Below are positions 47,765 to 55,512 of a stretch of DNA of 64,000 nt, one piece after another. Position 1 is the stretch's first letter. Every line of letters starts with the position of its first letter. The notes beneath the pieces are model-generated. The model made no database searches and had not been told where the DNA came from. It worked only from the letters and a program-made list of their open reading frames with translations. Source of the stretch: Ruegeria pomeroyi (GTDB taxonomy: Bacteria; Pseudomonadota; Alphaproteobacteria; Rhodobacterales; Rhodobacteraceae); assembly GCF_021405525.1 (NCBI RefSeq), contig NZ_JAGQAG010000001.1, positions 3,510,001 through 3,574,000 of the forward strand. Direction: 5' to 3'. The position numbers and the translations under genes are program-made.

Positions 47765-49114
47765 CTATCTCCTCCGTATCGCGCCCCAGGGGCCGACCCG
47801 CGCAATCAGACGCTCGTCCAGCCCGGGCGGGCTGTCCTCGCTCTCCATCTCGGGCTCGTGCCCGAACAGCGCCGCGCGGGCGCCCGCCTTGTCCACCTGA
47901 TACTCTCGTGCGAGGAAATCGGCAACGAAGCTCTTCTTGGCCTCGCTCCAGGTGGCATAGAGCCCGTAAAACAGCTCCTTGTGACAGATGAACAGCTGGC
48001 GCGCATCCAGCGGCGACAGCTCCGCCAGCAGCATGTTGACCAGATCGCGGTCGGGCGTATCGGCGGCGCGCAGGCCATAGAAATAGGCAGGATGATCGGC
48101 CGAGATACGGGGCCAGTCGCCGCCATTCTCGGCCCAGCGCGCCAGTTGCGCCAGCCCGTGATACTCCTCGGGCAGCCGGTCGGCATGCATCCGCGCCAGC
48201 CGCCGCATATCGCCCCGGTCCAGCCCCGCCGGGTTCAGCCCGGCGCCCGCGGCAGTGTCGATCACGATGAAATCCATCTTTTGCCGCAGCACCGCCGCCG
48301 CATCCATGCCGCGCGCCCGCACGATGGGTTCGGCCAGCTTGTTGTAATCGAGGAACTTGGCAATCCGGTTGCGCTCGCTCAGGTCGAACACGTATTTCAC
48401 CGGCATCTCGTCGCGCGGCTTTTCCCCCGCGCAGATCATCGCCGGGTGCTGCACATCCGGAAACAGGTAGAGCCCGCCGAAATGCGCCGTCCAGAAATTG
48501 CGCTGCTCATGCGCCTTGTGGCTCAGATGCACGGGATTGCGGCTGATATCGCCGGTCTGTTTCGAAATGCCGATCATCTCGGCAATCAGCACGTCGTCGA
48601 ACCAGGCATCGTTTTCGGTCTTGAACCGTTCGATCATCGCCGCCAGCTTGTCGGCGTTTTTCAGCGTGCCGCCGACGGTGTCGGCCTCGATCTCGATTTT
48701 GCGCAGGGTGAAAAGATCGGCGGGCGAGCGCAGTTTGAAGACCGAGTTCACCAACTCGCCTGCCACCGCATCGGTGGCGGTCAGCGCAAACAGCTGCGCC
48801 TCGTTCGCCTCGATGAAGTCGCGCAGGATCGGGCGCGAGGTCGAGAATTTGACGTTCAACAGCGGCGCGCGCTTCTGCTCGGGCGTCAGCAGGATGAACT
48901 GCCGGTTGACCCCGTTGGGGTTGAGGTAGAGCGGATCGCCCAGCTCGTCCCCGATCTCAGGCGAATAGCCCGAGATGTCGATATGGAAATCGCTAAGCGC
49001 CGTGGTCTTGCCCGCCAGATGCTGGAGCGCGCGGTTATACCGCTCCACCAGCGCCGGGCTGGAGATATGGACGAGATTGCCGAACATCAGGCCGGATTGG
49101 ATGAGGCGGATCAT
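47765..49114 (-). CDS. DUF6638-like protein (gene 4 of the AAA+ operon)
   Basis: 449 aa, cytosolic, starting MIRLIQSGLMFGNLVHIS. It looks like a member of an uncharacterised alphaproteobacterial family (DUF6638). Segments such as DFHIDISGYSPEIGDELGDPLYLNPNG and MICAGEKPRDEMPVKYVFDLSERNR are distinctive, and its C-terminal half is helical. No catalytic motif is recognised. It likely works with the AAA+ ATPase next door. GGAAAGG lies upstream of 49114; the frame extends further but with unlikely sequence. Confidence 0.75.
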   Translation of the reverse strand: MIRLIQSGLMFGNLVHISSPALVERYNRALQHLAGKTTALSDFHIDISGYSPEIGDELGDPLYLNPNGVNRQFILLTPEQKRAPLLNVKFSTSRPILRDFIEANEAQLFALTATDAVAGELVNSVFKLRSPADLFTLRKIEIEADTVGGTLKNADKLAAMIERFKTENDAWFDDVLIAEMIGISKQTGDISRNPVHLSHKAHEQRNFWTAHFGGLYLFPDVQHPAMICAGEKPRDEMPVKYVFDLSERNRIAKFLDYNKLAEPIVRARGMDAAAVLRQKMDFIVIDTAAGAGLNPAGLDRGDMRRLARMHADRLPEEYHGLAQLARWAENGGDWPRISADHPAYFYGLRAADTPDRDLVNMLLAELSPLDARQLFICHKELFYGLYATWSEAKKSFVADFLAREYQVDKAGARAALFGHEPEMESEDSPPGLDERLIARVGPWGAIRRR

Positions 49115-49176
49115 GATATTTGCCTTTCCGCAGGACGGCAGCGATGCGCCCGGCCCGAGGGTGGGTGCGGTACGCG

Positions 49177-49219
49177 CCCGCCCTGAGGGGCGGGTCGGGC
49201 GCGTCGCGGCTTCGCCGCG
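49177..49219. other. Two hairpins between operon genes 3 and 4
   Basis: CCCGCCC/GGGCGGG (49177-49194) and CGCGGC/GCCGCG (49205-49219) lie in the 124-base gap between the ATPase and DUF6638 genes. No T tract; they may tune relative expression. Confidence 0.45.
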
Positions 49220-49238
49220 TGGATCACCACCAATCTGC

Positions 49239-51176
49239 TCACCCCTTCCCCTCCAGATACCGCTTCTTCGCCGCGTCCATCCGCCCCATCTCGCGCACCA
49301 TGCCATCGATGGCCACCTCGTCGGACTTGTCAGCATAGCGGAACTCGCTGTCCGCATAGCGGTTGATCTCTTGCACCACCATCTCGACCGTGATGGGCTG
49401 GCGCAGCTCCTCGATCATCGCCAATTTTGCGTCATAGTCGCGGAACAGGAACAGGTCGGGGTTCTCCATCCATTCATCGGGCAATTCGAAATCCATCGCC
49501 CGCACCTTGACCGCGTCGGTGATGTTCTTGATCGCGCGGCCGGTGAAGCGTTCGTCGGCCTCCTGTATCCCCTTCAGATAGGTCCCCAGCTTGGCGATGG
49601 TGTCGAGAGGGCCGACCTGCGCCCCCACCCTCTCCCAGACCTGCGCCAGCCCGGCCTCTTGCGGGCGGCCATGGGCGGCGAAACTGGCGGCCACCGCGCG
49701 CTTGATCTCTTGCGCGGCATAGAGGTCATGCGCGCCCAGCGGGATATCGTGGCGCTTGCCCAGCAGCAGGGCCAGGATGTCGATGTAATCCTCGCGCGTC
49801 TGCGGCCCGTCGACCAGAAACCGCGCGCCCGCCCGCTGGCGCAGGGCGTCGTCGACATTCTCGGGGTAGTTCGAGAACATGCCAAAGGTGCAATTGCCGC
49901 GCACGACCGTATTGGCGCCGGCAAAGGCCTCCATGAACACCGCCGTCACCTCCTGCTGGCCCGCGCTCGACTGGCGGTCGCCGCGCTTGCCCGCGATCTG
50001 GTCGATATCGTCGATGGTGCCGAACCCGATCACGCCGGGATCGAGCACGTTCTGGACAAAGGCCTTGGCATTCTGGCCCGACTTGCCCTGATAGCTGTCG
50101 ATATTGTCGATGCCGAAGTTCTGATAGCGGAACGGATAGCCCGCGTTGCGGCAATATTCGTCGATCAGCCCGGCCATCATCTGGATCAGCGTCGTCTTGC
50201 CGGTGCCCGGCTTGCCATCGCCCATGAAGGTGAAGATGAAGCCGCCAAGTTCCGCAAAGGGGTTCAGGCGGCGCTCGAAATCATAGGCCATCAGCATCTT
50301 GGCCAGCTTCATGGCCTGGTATTTGGCGATATGGTTGCCGACCACCTCGTTCGGTTTCTTGAACGTCATGGTCAGTTTGGTCGAGCGCGCCTTGGCCGCG
50401 GGCGTAAAGCCGCGCAGGGTGAGATCATCGGCCTCGACATGCCAGGCGGCCCCGGCGAAGGGCCCCAGATGCCCGGCGCCTTGAGCGCGCGCGGCGGCCT
50501 TGGCCATCAGCTGTTCGGCAAAACCGGCGGTGGCGGCGATCAGTTGCGCGTCGTCACCCGCGAACTGCTCCAGCTTCTGGTCCAGATCCCACAGCGCCCC
50601 GTGCAGCGCCACTTGCGCATTGTCGGTCAGGAACTCCTCGACCTCGCCCACCTCGACCGAGGTGGCGCCCAGATGCGGCGACAAGAGATAGGCCAGGGCA
50701 TTGCCGAACACATGGGAGACTACCAGCGCCTCGGCGGTCAGCAATTCGGTGAACTCGCCCTTGCGCGCCACTGGCAGGTCGCCCGCCAGATTGGCGCGTT
50801 TCAGATCGCCCAGCGGCGTGCGCGCGCCATAGCCCTCGCCCATGGCCAATGCGATCGCCAGCGCCCGACGGATCGCCTGCGCCACGGTGGCCTGTAGCGG
50901 CGAAACCAGCGTGTCGCCATCATCGGCCGCCTCGATCCGCTCACGCAGATGCACCCCATCGGGCCGGGCGGTGCGCCGCGTCACCAGCCCGGGCGTGGTC
51001 GAGCGGAACCGCCGCGCCGTGGGGATGCCGGGCGAGCGCTCCTCCGCCCTGGCGGGCGTCCTCGCCTGCGCCACGCGCGGCGCATGGTCAAACCCGCCCA
51101 GCAGCGTGGTCGCCGCCGGGTAATGCGCGCGGATCGCCTCTTCGCGCAGTTCCATCTGGTCGGATGTCAGGCTCAT
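49239..51176 (-). CDS. AAA+ ATPase of an uncharacterised family (gene 3 of the operon)
   Basis: 645 aa. The first 300 or so residues are non-catalytic, with helical stretches. The AAA+ core has Walker A GDGKPGTGKTTL (Lys327), a Walker-B-like VIGFGTIDDIDQIAG, sensor-type GNCTFGMFSNYPEN and an arginine-rich RQRAGARFLVDGP. A C-terminal helical part (MDAAKKRYLEGKG end) follows. No protease or helicase domain is fused. It likely remodels the partner proteins of the same operon. It starts 67 bases after gene 2, across a repeat element. Confidence 0.85.
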   Translation of the reverse strand: MSLTSDQMELREEAIRAHYPAATTLLGGFDHAPRVAQARTPARAEERSPGIPTARRFRSTTPGLVTRRTARPDGVHLRERIEAADDGDTLVSPLQATVAQAIRRALAIALAMGEGYGARTPLGDLKRANLAGDLPVARKGEFTELLTAEALVVSHVFGNALAYLLSPHLGATSVEVGEVEEFLTDNAQVALHGALWDLDQKLEQFAGDDAQLIAATAGFAEQLMAKAAARAQGAGHLGPFAGAAWHVEADDLTLRGFTPAAKARSTKLTMTFKKPNEVVGNHIAKYQAMKLAKMLMAYDFERRLNPFAELGGFIFTFMGDGKPGTGKTTLIQMMAGLIDEYCRNAGYPFRYQNFGIDNIDSYQGKSGQNAKAFVQNVLDPGVIGFGTIDDIDQIAGKRGDRQSSAGQQEVTAVFMEAFAGANTVVRGNCTFGMFSNYPENVDDALRQRAGARFLVDGPQTREDYIDILALLLGKRHDIPLGAHDLYAAQEIKRAVAASFAAHGRPQEAGLAQVWERVGAQVGPLDTIAKLGTYLKGIQEADERFTGRAIKNITDAVKVRAMDFELPDEWMENPDLFLFRDYDAKLAMIEELRQPITVEMVVQEINRYADSEFRYADKSDEVAIDGMVREMGRMDAAKKRYLEGKG

Positions 51177-51192
51177 GTCGCAGTGCCCCTGT

Positions 51193-51225
51193 CTTCACTT
51201 TGCTCAAAATACTCCCGCCGGAGGC
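51193..51225 (-). repeat. Intergenic repeat element, copy 3
   Basis: CTTCACTTTGCTC followed by AAAATACTCCCGCCGGAGGC, nearly the same as copy 1 at 32517 in its right part. On the minus strand it ends 17 bases before the AAA+ gene start, the same placement as copy 1. Confidence 0.6.
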
Positions 51226-51243
51226 TTGGCCCGGCAGGGCCAA

Positions 51244-52362
51244 TCAATATCGCAGCACCTGCCCGCCCTCGCTGACCACAAATTTGCGCACATCGGCAAA
51301 ACCCGGCGGATTGCGTTCGGCCAGCACCTGAAACGGGCGTTGCGGCAGGATGATCGAGCGGCTGGTGCGCGTGGCCCCGGTCTCGGCCCCCTGCCCGCCA
51401 AACGGGTCGAGGGCAAAGATCTCGCGCTCGACCGTGCCGAACCAGCCCGCGCGTTCCTCACGTACGTCCTCGCTTTCCAGCTCCTCGCTGGTCCAGGCCA
51501 GCGCCCAGTCCTGACCGGCAGGCGCCTGCGCGTCCTCCAGCACCGCACGCAGCGGGCCGGTTTGTTCGGTATAGGCCGAGGAATACATCGGCCCCACATG
51601 GATGCGGCGCAGATGCTTGGGGTGCAGATCGTCGAAATCCTCGTCAAACCCCTTGGCGATGGTCAACAGCTTCAGTCCGGCCAGCGACTGCGCCATCAGA
51701 TGGGCCTGTACCTCGGGCCAGCGGCGGCTGTCCTTGGGCAGCGCCTGTTTGCCGGTATCCTCCAGCCGCATCAGATAGATCACCGGCAGGTTGATCTGGC
51801 TGTCATAGACCGCCCAATGCAGCAGGAACCGGCGCCGCTCGCCCTCGGTCGCGATCCAGTGGCATTCGGGGTCGTTGCGCACCCAGAACAGCTGCCCCCT
51901 GGCCAGTTCCTCGTAATAGAGCCGCTGCGACAGGGCGAATTGCAGCTTGGTCGGGATCTCGCGACTGCCGAGGATGGTCTGGACCATCTCGTCCTTCAGC
52001 GCCGCCTCGGAGGGCATGTTGGCCAGATGGCTGGCCGCCTGCTGGGCATCGTTGGCCATGGTCATCAGCTCGGCCGCCACCGGAAAGCCGCTGTCGCGCT
52101 TGTCCATGTTGAGCGAGCCAAAGAACCGACCGGTATCGCGCCCGACCAGCAGGTATTTCATGCTGAGGGCGCGAAAGGTGAAGAGCAGCCCCGAGATATA
52201 GCGCGAGACAATCCGCACCTCATCGCGGCTGATCGCGCCCTCGGCCTCCATGTTCGCTGCCACCCGCAGCAGATGGGTGGTGATCACCTCGAACTTGCGG
52301 AAATACCGGCGCGAGGCGAATGTGTCCGTCAGGCCGACGTGATCGTGAGCAGGGTCGGCCAA
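51244..52362 (-). CDS. Helical protein of unknown function (gene 2 of the AAA+ operon)
   Basis: 372 aa, predicted cytosolic, with mixed helices (FEVITTHLLRVAANMEAEG, MTMANDAQQAASHLANM) and a late segment rich in acidic residues (SEELESEDVREERAGWFG). I do not recognise a family. It begins three bases after gene 1 ends, so the two are translated together. Possibly a structural or adaptor protein for the coiled-coil/ATPase pair. Confidence 0.75.
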   Translation of the reverse strand: MADPAHDHVGLTDTFASRRYFRKFEVITTHLLRVAANMEAEGAISRDEVRIVSRYISGLLFTFRALSMKYLLVGRDTGRFFGSLNMDKRDSGFPVAAELMTMANDAQQAASHLANMPSEAALKDEMVQTILGSREIPTKLQFALSQRLYYEELARGQLFWVRNDPECHWIATEGERRRFLLHWAVYDSQINLPVIYLMRLEDTGKQALPKDSRRWPEVQAHLMAQSLAGLKLLTIAKGFDEDFDDLHPKHLRRIHVGPMYSSAYTEQTGPLRAVLEDAQAPAGQDWALAWTSEELESEDVREERAGWFGTVEREIFALDPFGGQGAETGATRTSRSIILPQRPFQVLAERNPPGFADVRKFVVSEGGQVLRY

Positions 52363-52365
52363 GGA

Positions 52366-53445
52366 TCAGCCTCCGTAGAGGTTCTTGTCGTGTTTCTCGA
52401 CAATCGCGGCAAACCGGCGGGCAAAGCGCTCATCCGCCTTGGCCTTCTTCTCCAGCACGTCACGGGCAAAGACCATGTGATCCTCATGCGCCTCGAGCAT
52501 GTCGGCCATTTTCTGGTTGGTCGCGGTGCCGATGGCGGCCATGGCGGTCTGCGCCTCCTGGTCGGTCTGCACGCCGATTTCGTTGATACGGTGGGCCACA
52601 TCCTGCTGCTGCGCGGTTTTCAGCGATTTGGTCAGCGCGTCATAGAGCACCACGCGCTGTTGCGTGTCCGTTTGCAGCTTGTTGATCAGCACCATCTGGG
52701 TTGCGGCCTGATTTTGCAGACTGTCCACCCAGGTCTTGCCCTTTTCGATATAGCGCTCCAGTGTCTGGCTCTTGGCCAGTTTCACCTGCTCGTCGCGTAC
52801 CTTGGCGTTATAGGCCTTGTTCAGCTCGGCCAGTTCGGTTTCCAGCTTGGTGCGCGCGGCAGCGTCCTGTTCGACGCTGATCTTGTTTTCCAGCGCGATG
52901 ATCTGCGGATCCATGGCTAGGATCTCGGCCCGCACCGCTTCCAGTTCCTGCACGGTGAATTCGCGGTCGTCCAGCGTGCCCGTCAGGTTGGTTTCCACCT
53001 TCTCGCGCTGCTCTTCGAGCACCGCCAACTGCCCTTCGAGCAGCTTGACGATCACATCCGACTTGGCGATCAGATCCTGCAACTTGTCGTCGATATTGGC
53101 GGTGCGCATCCGCTCTTGCCGCATCGATTCCGATTTGCCGCTGGAGAAGATGCCGACAAAGCTCTCCCACCCGGTTTTCGAGCGCATCTCGTCGAAATCC
53201 TTGGAAAAGGCCGATGTCACATCATCGAGCCCCATGATCAGCTCGGCGATATTGGCATTCATCACCTCGGTATGGGCGTGCACATCCTCAAGGGTGGCGT
53301 TCTCGATGTCGATATCGGCCTCGGCGGTGCCGATCTTGGCGCGCGCCGCCTCGATCCGGCTGGTGACACCTTCGATCTGGGCCTGGCTCTCGCGCACCTT
53401 GCGCTGCGTTTCCAGGATCATTGCCTCGAATGCGGTATCGGACAT
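52366..53445 (-). CDS. Coiled-coil protein (gene 1 of the AAA+ operon)
   Basis: 359 aa, almost entirely helical and charged, with long heptad-like stretches (about 10-60 and 115-260), low Gly/Pro and no signal or membrane segment. Examples are ILETQRKVRESQAQIEG and LEGQLAVLEEQREKVE. It faintly recalls TelA-type tellurite/stress proteins in composition, but I cannot align it. First gene of the operon; AAAAGGATAAAG precedes the ATG and a dyad operator lies 42 bases further up. Confidence 0.78.
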   Translation of the reverse strand: MSDTAFEAMILETQRKVRESQAQIEGVTSRIEAARAKIGTAEADIDIENATLEDVHAHTEVMNANIAELIMGLDDVTSAFSKDFDEMRSKTGWESFVGIFSSGKSESMRQERMRTANIDDKLQDLIAKSDVIVKLLEGQLAVLEEQREKVETNLTGTLDDREFTVQELEAVRAEILAMDPQIIALENKISVEQDAAARTKLETELAELNKAYNAKVRDEQVKLAKSQTLERYIEKGKTWVDSLQNQAATQMVLINKLQTDTQQRVVLYDALTKSLKTAQQQDVAHRINEIGVQTDQEAQTAMAAIGTATNQKMADMLEAHEDHMVFARDVLEKKAKADERFARRFAAIVEKHDKNLYGG

Positions 53446-53486
53446 GGCTTTATCCTTTTAGGTCAAATACATCTGATAGATAGGCT

Positions 53487-53505
53487 ATGTAATGAGGATT
53501 TACAT
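53487..53505. promoter_or_regulatory. Putative operator of the AAA+ operon
   Basis: ATGTAA (53487-53492) and TTACAT (53500-53505) form a perfect dyad with a seven-base spacer (TGAGGAT), 42 bases before the first gene of the operon. No matching regulator gene is adjacent. Confidence 0.45.
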
Positions 53506-53635
53506 CCCCCTATAGGCCGGGATTGGAAAAACTGTGGCAAACTCGGACGCAAAAAGAAAGCCGGTTGAATCTGCCTTGTCGACGGCCGCACCTCGGGCGA
53601 TGCTCCGCTGCGAACCATTCAGAGGAAGGCAGGCA

Positions 53636-53977
53636 ATGAGCAGCTATTACCAACCGGTGACCCCCGAGGGTGCGGGTGAGACCGAGCGCCCCGCACCCGA
53701 AAAGGTGCTGTCGGGCGATCCGGTCTTTACCACCTGGAACCTCGAAGAGCGTGACGGGCTCTATTGCGGCATCTGGCGCGCGACGCCTGGCAAATGGCGC
53801 ATCTCTTACGATGAATGGGAGTATTGCCGCATCCTGTCAGGCCATTCGATACTGACCGATGCCGAGGGCACCGAGATCACGCTGCGCGCCGGGGACAGTT
53901 TCATTCTGCGCCCCGGGTTCTCCGGTACGTGGGAGGTGATCGAGACCACCACCAAGGATTACGTGATCCGGTTGTGA
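53636..53977 (+). CDS. Cupin-domain protein (DUF861-like)
   Basis: 113 aa starting MSSYYQPVTPEGAGE. A single small cupin barrel with WRISYDEWEYCRILSGHSILTDAEG and GDSFILRPGFSGTWEVIET, close to the EutQ/DUF861 type often found beside amino-acid or amine catabolism genes. It may bind a metal or a small acid; activity unknown. AGAGGAAGG lies before the start. It converges on creatinase across a double hairpin. Confidence 0.85.
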   Translation: MSSYYQPVTPEGAGETERPAPEKVLSGDPVFTTWNLEERDGLYCGIWRATPGKWRISYDEWEYCRILSGHSILTDAEGTEITLRAGDSFILRPGFSGTWEVIETTTKDYVIRL

Positions 53978-53989
53978 CGCGCGATACTC

Positions 53990-54029
53990 CGCCCCCGTCA
54001 GGGGGCGAAGATTTTTCGGCGAAAAATCT
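53990..54029. terminator. Convergent terminator, two hairpins
   Basis: CGCCCCC/GGGGGCG (53990-54007) is followed directly by AGATTTTTC-GGC-GAAAAATCT (54009-54029). The T-rich arms of the second hairpin give U tracts in both directions. It lies between the cupin and creatinase genes. Confidence 0.75.
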
Positions 54030-54037
54030 CGCCTGCC

Positions 54038-55255
54038 TCAGCCGACGACGTTGAATTCCGGCCCGTAGGGATAGCCGGTGATGTTCTCGTTGCCGTCCTC
54101 GGTGATCACAAGGATATCGTGTTCACGATATCCGCCTGCGCCGGGCTGGTCATTGGCGATGGTCAGCATCGGTTCCATCGAGATCACCATGCCCGGCTCC
54201 AGCACAGTGTCGATATCCTCGCGCAGCTCCAGACCCGCCTCGCGCCCATAGTAATGGCTGAGCACGCCAAAGCTGTGACCATAGCCAAAGGTGCGGTATT
54301 GCAGCAGGTCACGCTCGGCAAAGAAATCGTTGATCTTGTGGGTGACCTCGGCACAGCTCGCCCCCGGTTTCAGCAGCGACATGCCGTATTCATGGGCTGC
54401 GACATTGGCCTCCCAGATCTTCAGGCTCGCCGGATCCACTTCCTGCACGAACATGGTGCGTTCCAGCGCCGTGTAATAACCCGAGATCATTGGAAAGGTG
54501 TTGAGCGACAGGATATCTCCCCGTTCCAGCACCCGGCCCGTCACCGGGTTATGCGCACCATCGGTGTTGAGCCCCGACTGGAACCAGACCCAGGTGTCGC
54601 GGTATTCGGCATCAGGGAACCGCTTGGCAATCTCCAGTTCCATCGCGTCGCGCCCGGCCATGGCCACGTCGATCTCGCGCACCCCGGCCTTAACCGCCTC
54701 GCGGATGGCATAGCCGCCCACATCGGCCACCTGCGCGCCTTGCCGGATCAATGCGATCTCGGCCGGGGATTTCATCATCCGCTGGCGCATGGTGGTGTCG
54801 AACAGGTCGACGGTTTTCGACGGCGCCAGGAAGCTGTCCAGCTTGCCCTTCTGCAACAGGCTCAGGTGGTCGCTTTCATAGCCGATCACCCGCCCCTCTC
54901 CGGTCACCGAACGGATCGCGCGCCAGTAGTTGTCGCGCTGCCAGTCGGTATAGGTGATGTTGTCGCCATGGCAGCGGCGCCAGGGTTGGCCCGCGTCGAT
55001 ACCCGCACTGATCGTCACGCTTTCGGTCGGGGTGACCACCAGTGCATAAGGCCGCCCGAAGGCGCAATAGAGAAAGCCCGAGTAATAGGCGATGTTGTGC
55101 ATCGAGGTGAACACGGCAGCCTCGGCGCCCAGCGCCTCCATCCGGGCGCGCAACCCGGCCAGACGCGCCTCGTATTCCGCGGCCTCGAAAGGCAGCCTGG
55201 CTTCGGTTCCGTTGTGATAGCGATAGAATTCCGGACGCGACAAATCAGCGGTCAT
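54038..55255 (-). CDS. Creatinase (creatine amidinohydrolase)
   Basis: 405 aa, the normal length. It follows Pseudomonas creatinase closely: VFTSMHNIAYYSGFLYCAFG, DAGQPWRRCHGDNITYTDWQ, WFQSGLNTDGAHNPVTGR, GYGHSFGVLSHYYGREAGLE and the final YREHDILVITEDG. It has the pita-bread fold of M24 peptidases but uses a His-centred, metal-free mechanism to split creatine into sarcosine and urea. Creatine from animals would be a nitrogen source in the sea. No sarcosine oxidase gene is adjacent. Divergent from gabD. Confidence 0.93.
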   Translation of the reverse strand: MTADLSRPEFYRYHNGTEARLPFEAAEYEARLAGLRARMEALGAEAAVFTSMHNIAYYSGFLYCAFGRPYALVVTPTESVTISAGIDAGQPWRRCHGDNITYTDWQRDNYWRAIRSVTGEGRVIGYESDHLSLLQKGKLDSFLAPSKTVDLFDTTMRQRMMKSPAEIALIRQGAQVADVGGYAIREAVKAGVREIDVAMAGRDAMELEIAKRFPDAEYRDTWVWFQSGLNTDGAHNPVTGRVLERGDILSLNTFPMISGYYTALERTMFVQEVDPASLKIWEANVAAHEYGMSLLKPGASCAEVTHKINDFFAERDLLQYRTFGYGHSFGVLSHYYGREAGLELREDIDTVLEPGMVISMEPMLTIANDQPGAGGYREHDILVITEDGNENITGYPYGPEFNVVG

Positions 55256-55307
55256 GGTTGACCCTCCTTTGCAGAAAGGTCCCGGCGTTCAGGACGGGGA
55301 GTGGGCG

Positions 55308-55323
55308 CATGCCGCACGGCATG
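55308..55323. promoter_or_regulatory. Palindrome upstream of creatinase
   Basis: CATGCCG-CA-CGGCATG, a perfect dyad about 55 bases upstream of the creatinase start, in the 257-base divergent gap to gabD. Confidence 0.4.
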
Positions 55324-55382
55324 AGGCGACGCCATCGCCAGAGCCCGCGCGGACATTGGCGCAAGCCCCCGAGTCGATCAAG

Positions 55383-55422
55383 TGGGAGTTTTCCCAAGCC
55401 TTGACCGATAATTTGATCAAAT
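55383..55422. promoter_or_regulatory. Two dyads upstream of gabD
   Basis: TGGGA-GTTT-TCCCA (55383-55396) and the perfect palindrome ATTTGATCAAAT (55411-55422), 90 to 130 bases before gabD. Likely regulator sites; the regulator is not encoded nearby. Confidence 0.45.
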
Positions 55423-55512
55423 CTGGATTGATTCCGCCCCACGAGTGGACATAGACAAGAGACGACACACCTGATTGGGTGCACCCGAGACATTCTAGGC
55501 GGAGACTCAGCC

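Noticed and set aside
52366-53445. Assigning the coiled-coil protein to the TelA/KlaA tellurite-resistance family
   Set aside because: Only overall helical, charged composition is similar; no diagnostic TelA segment could be aligned, so it is left as unknown.
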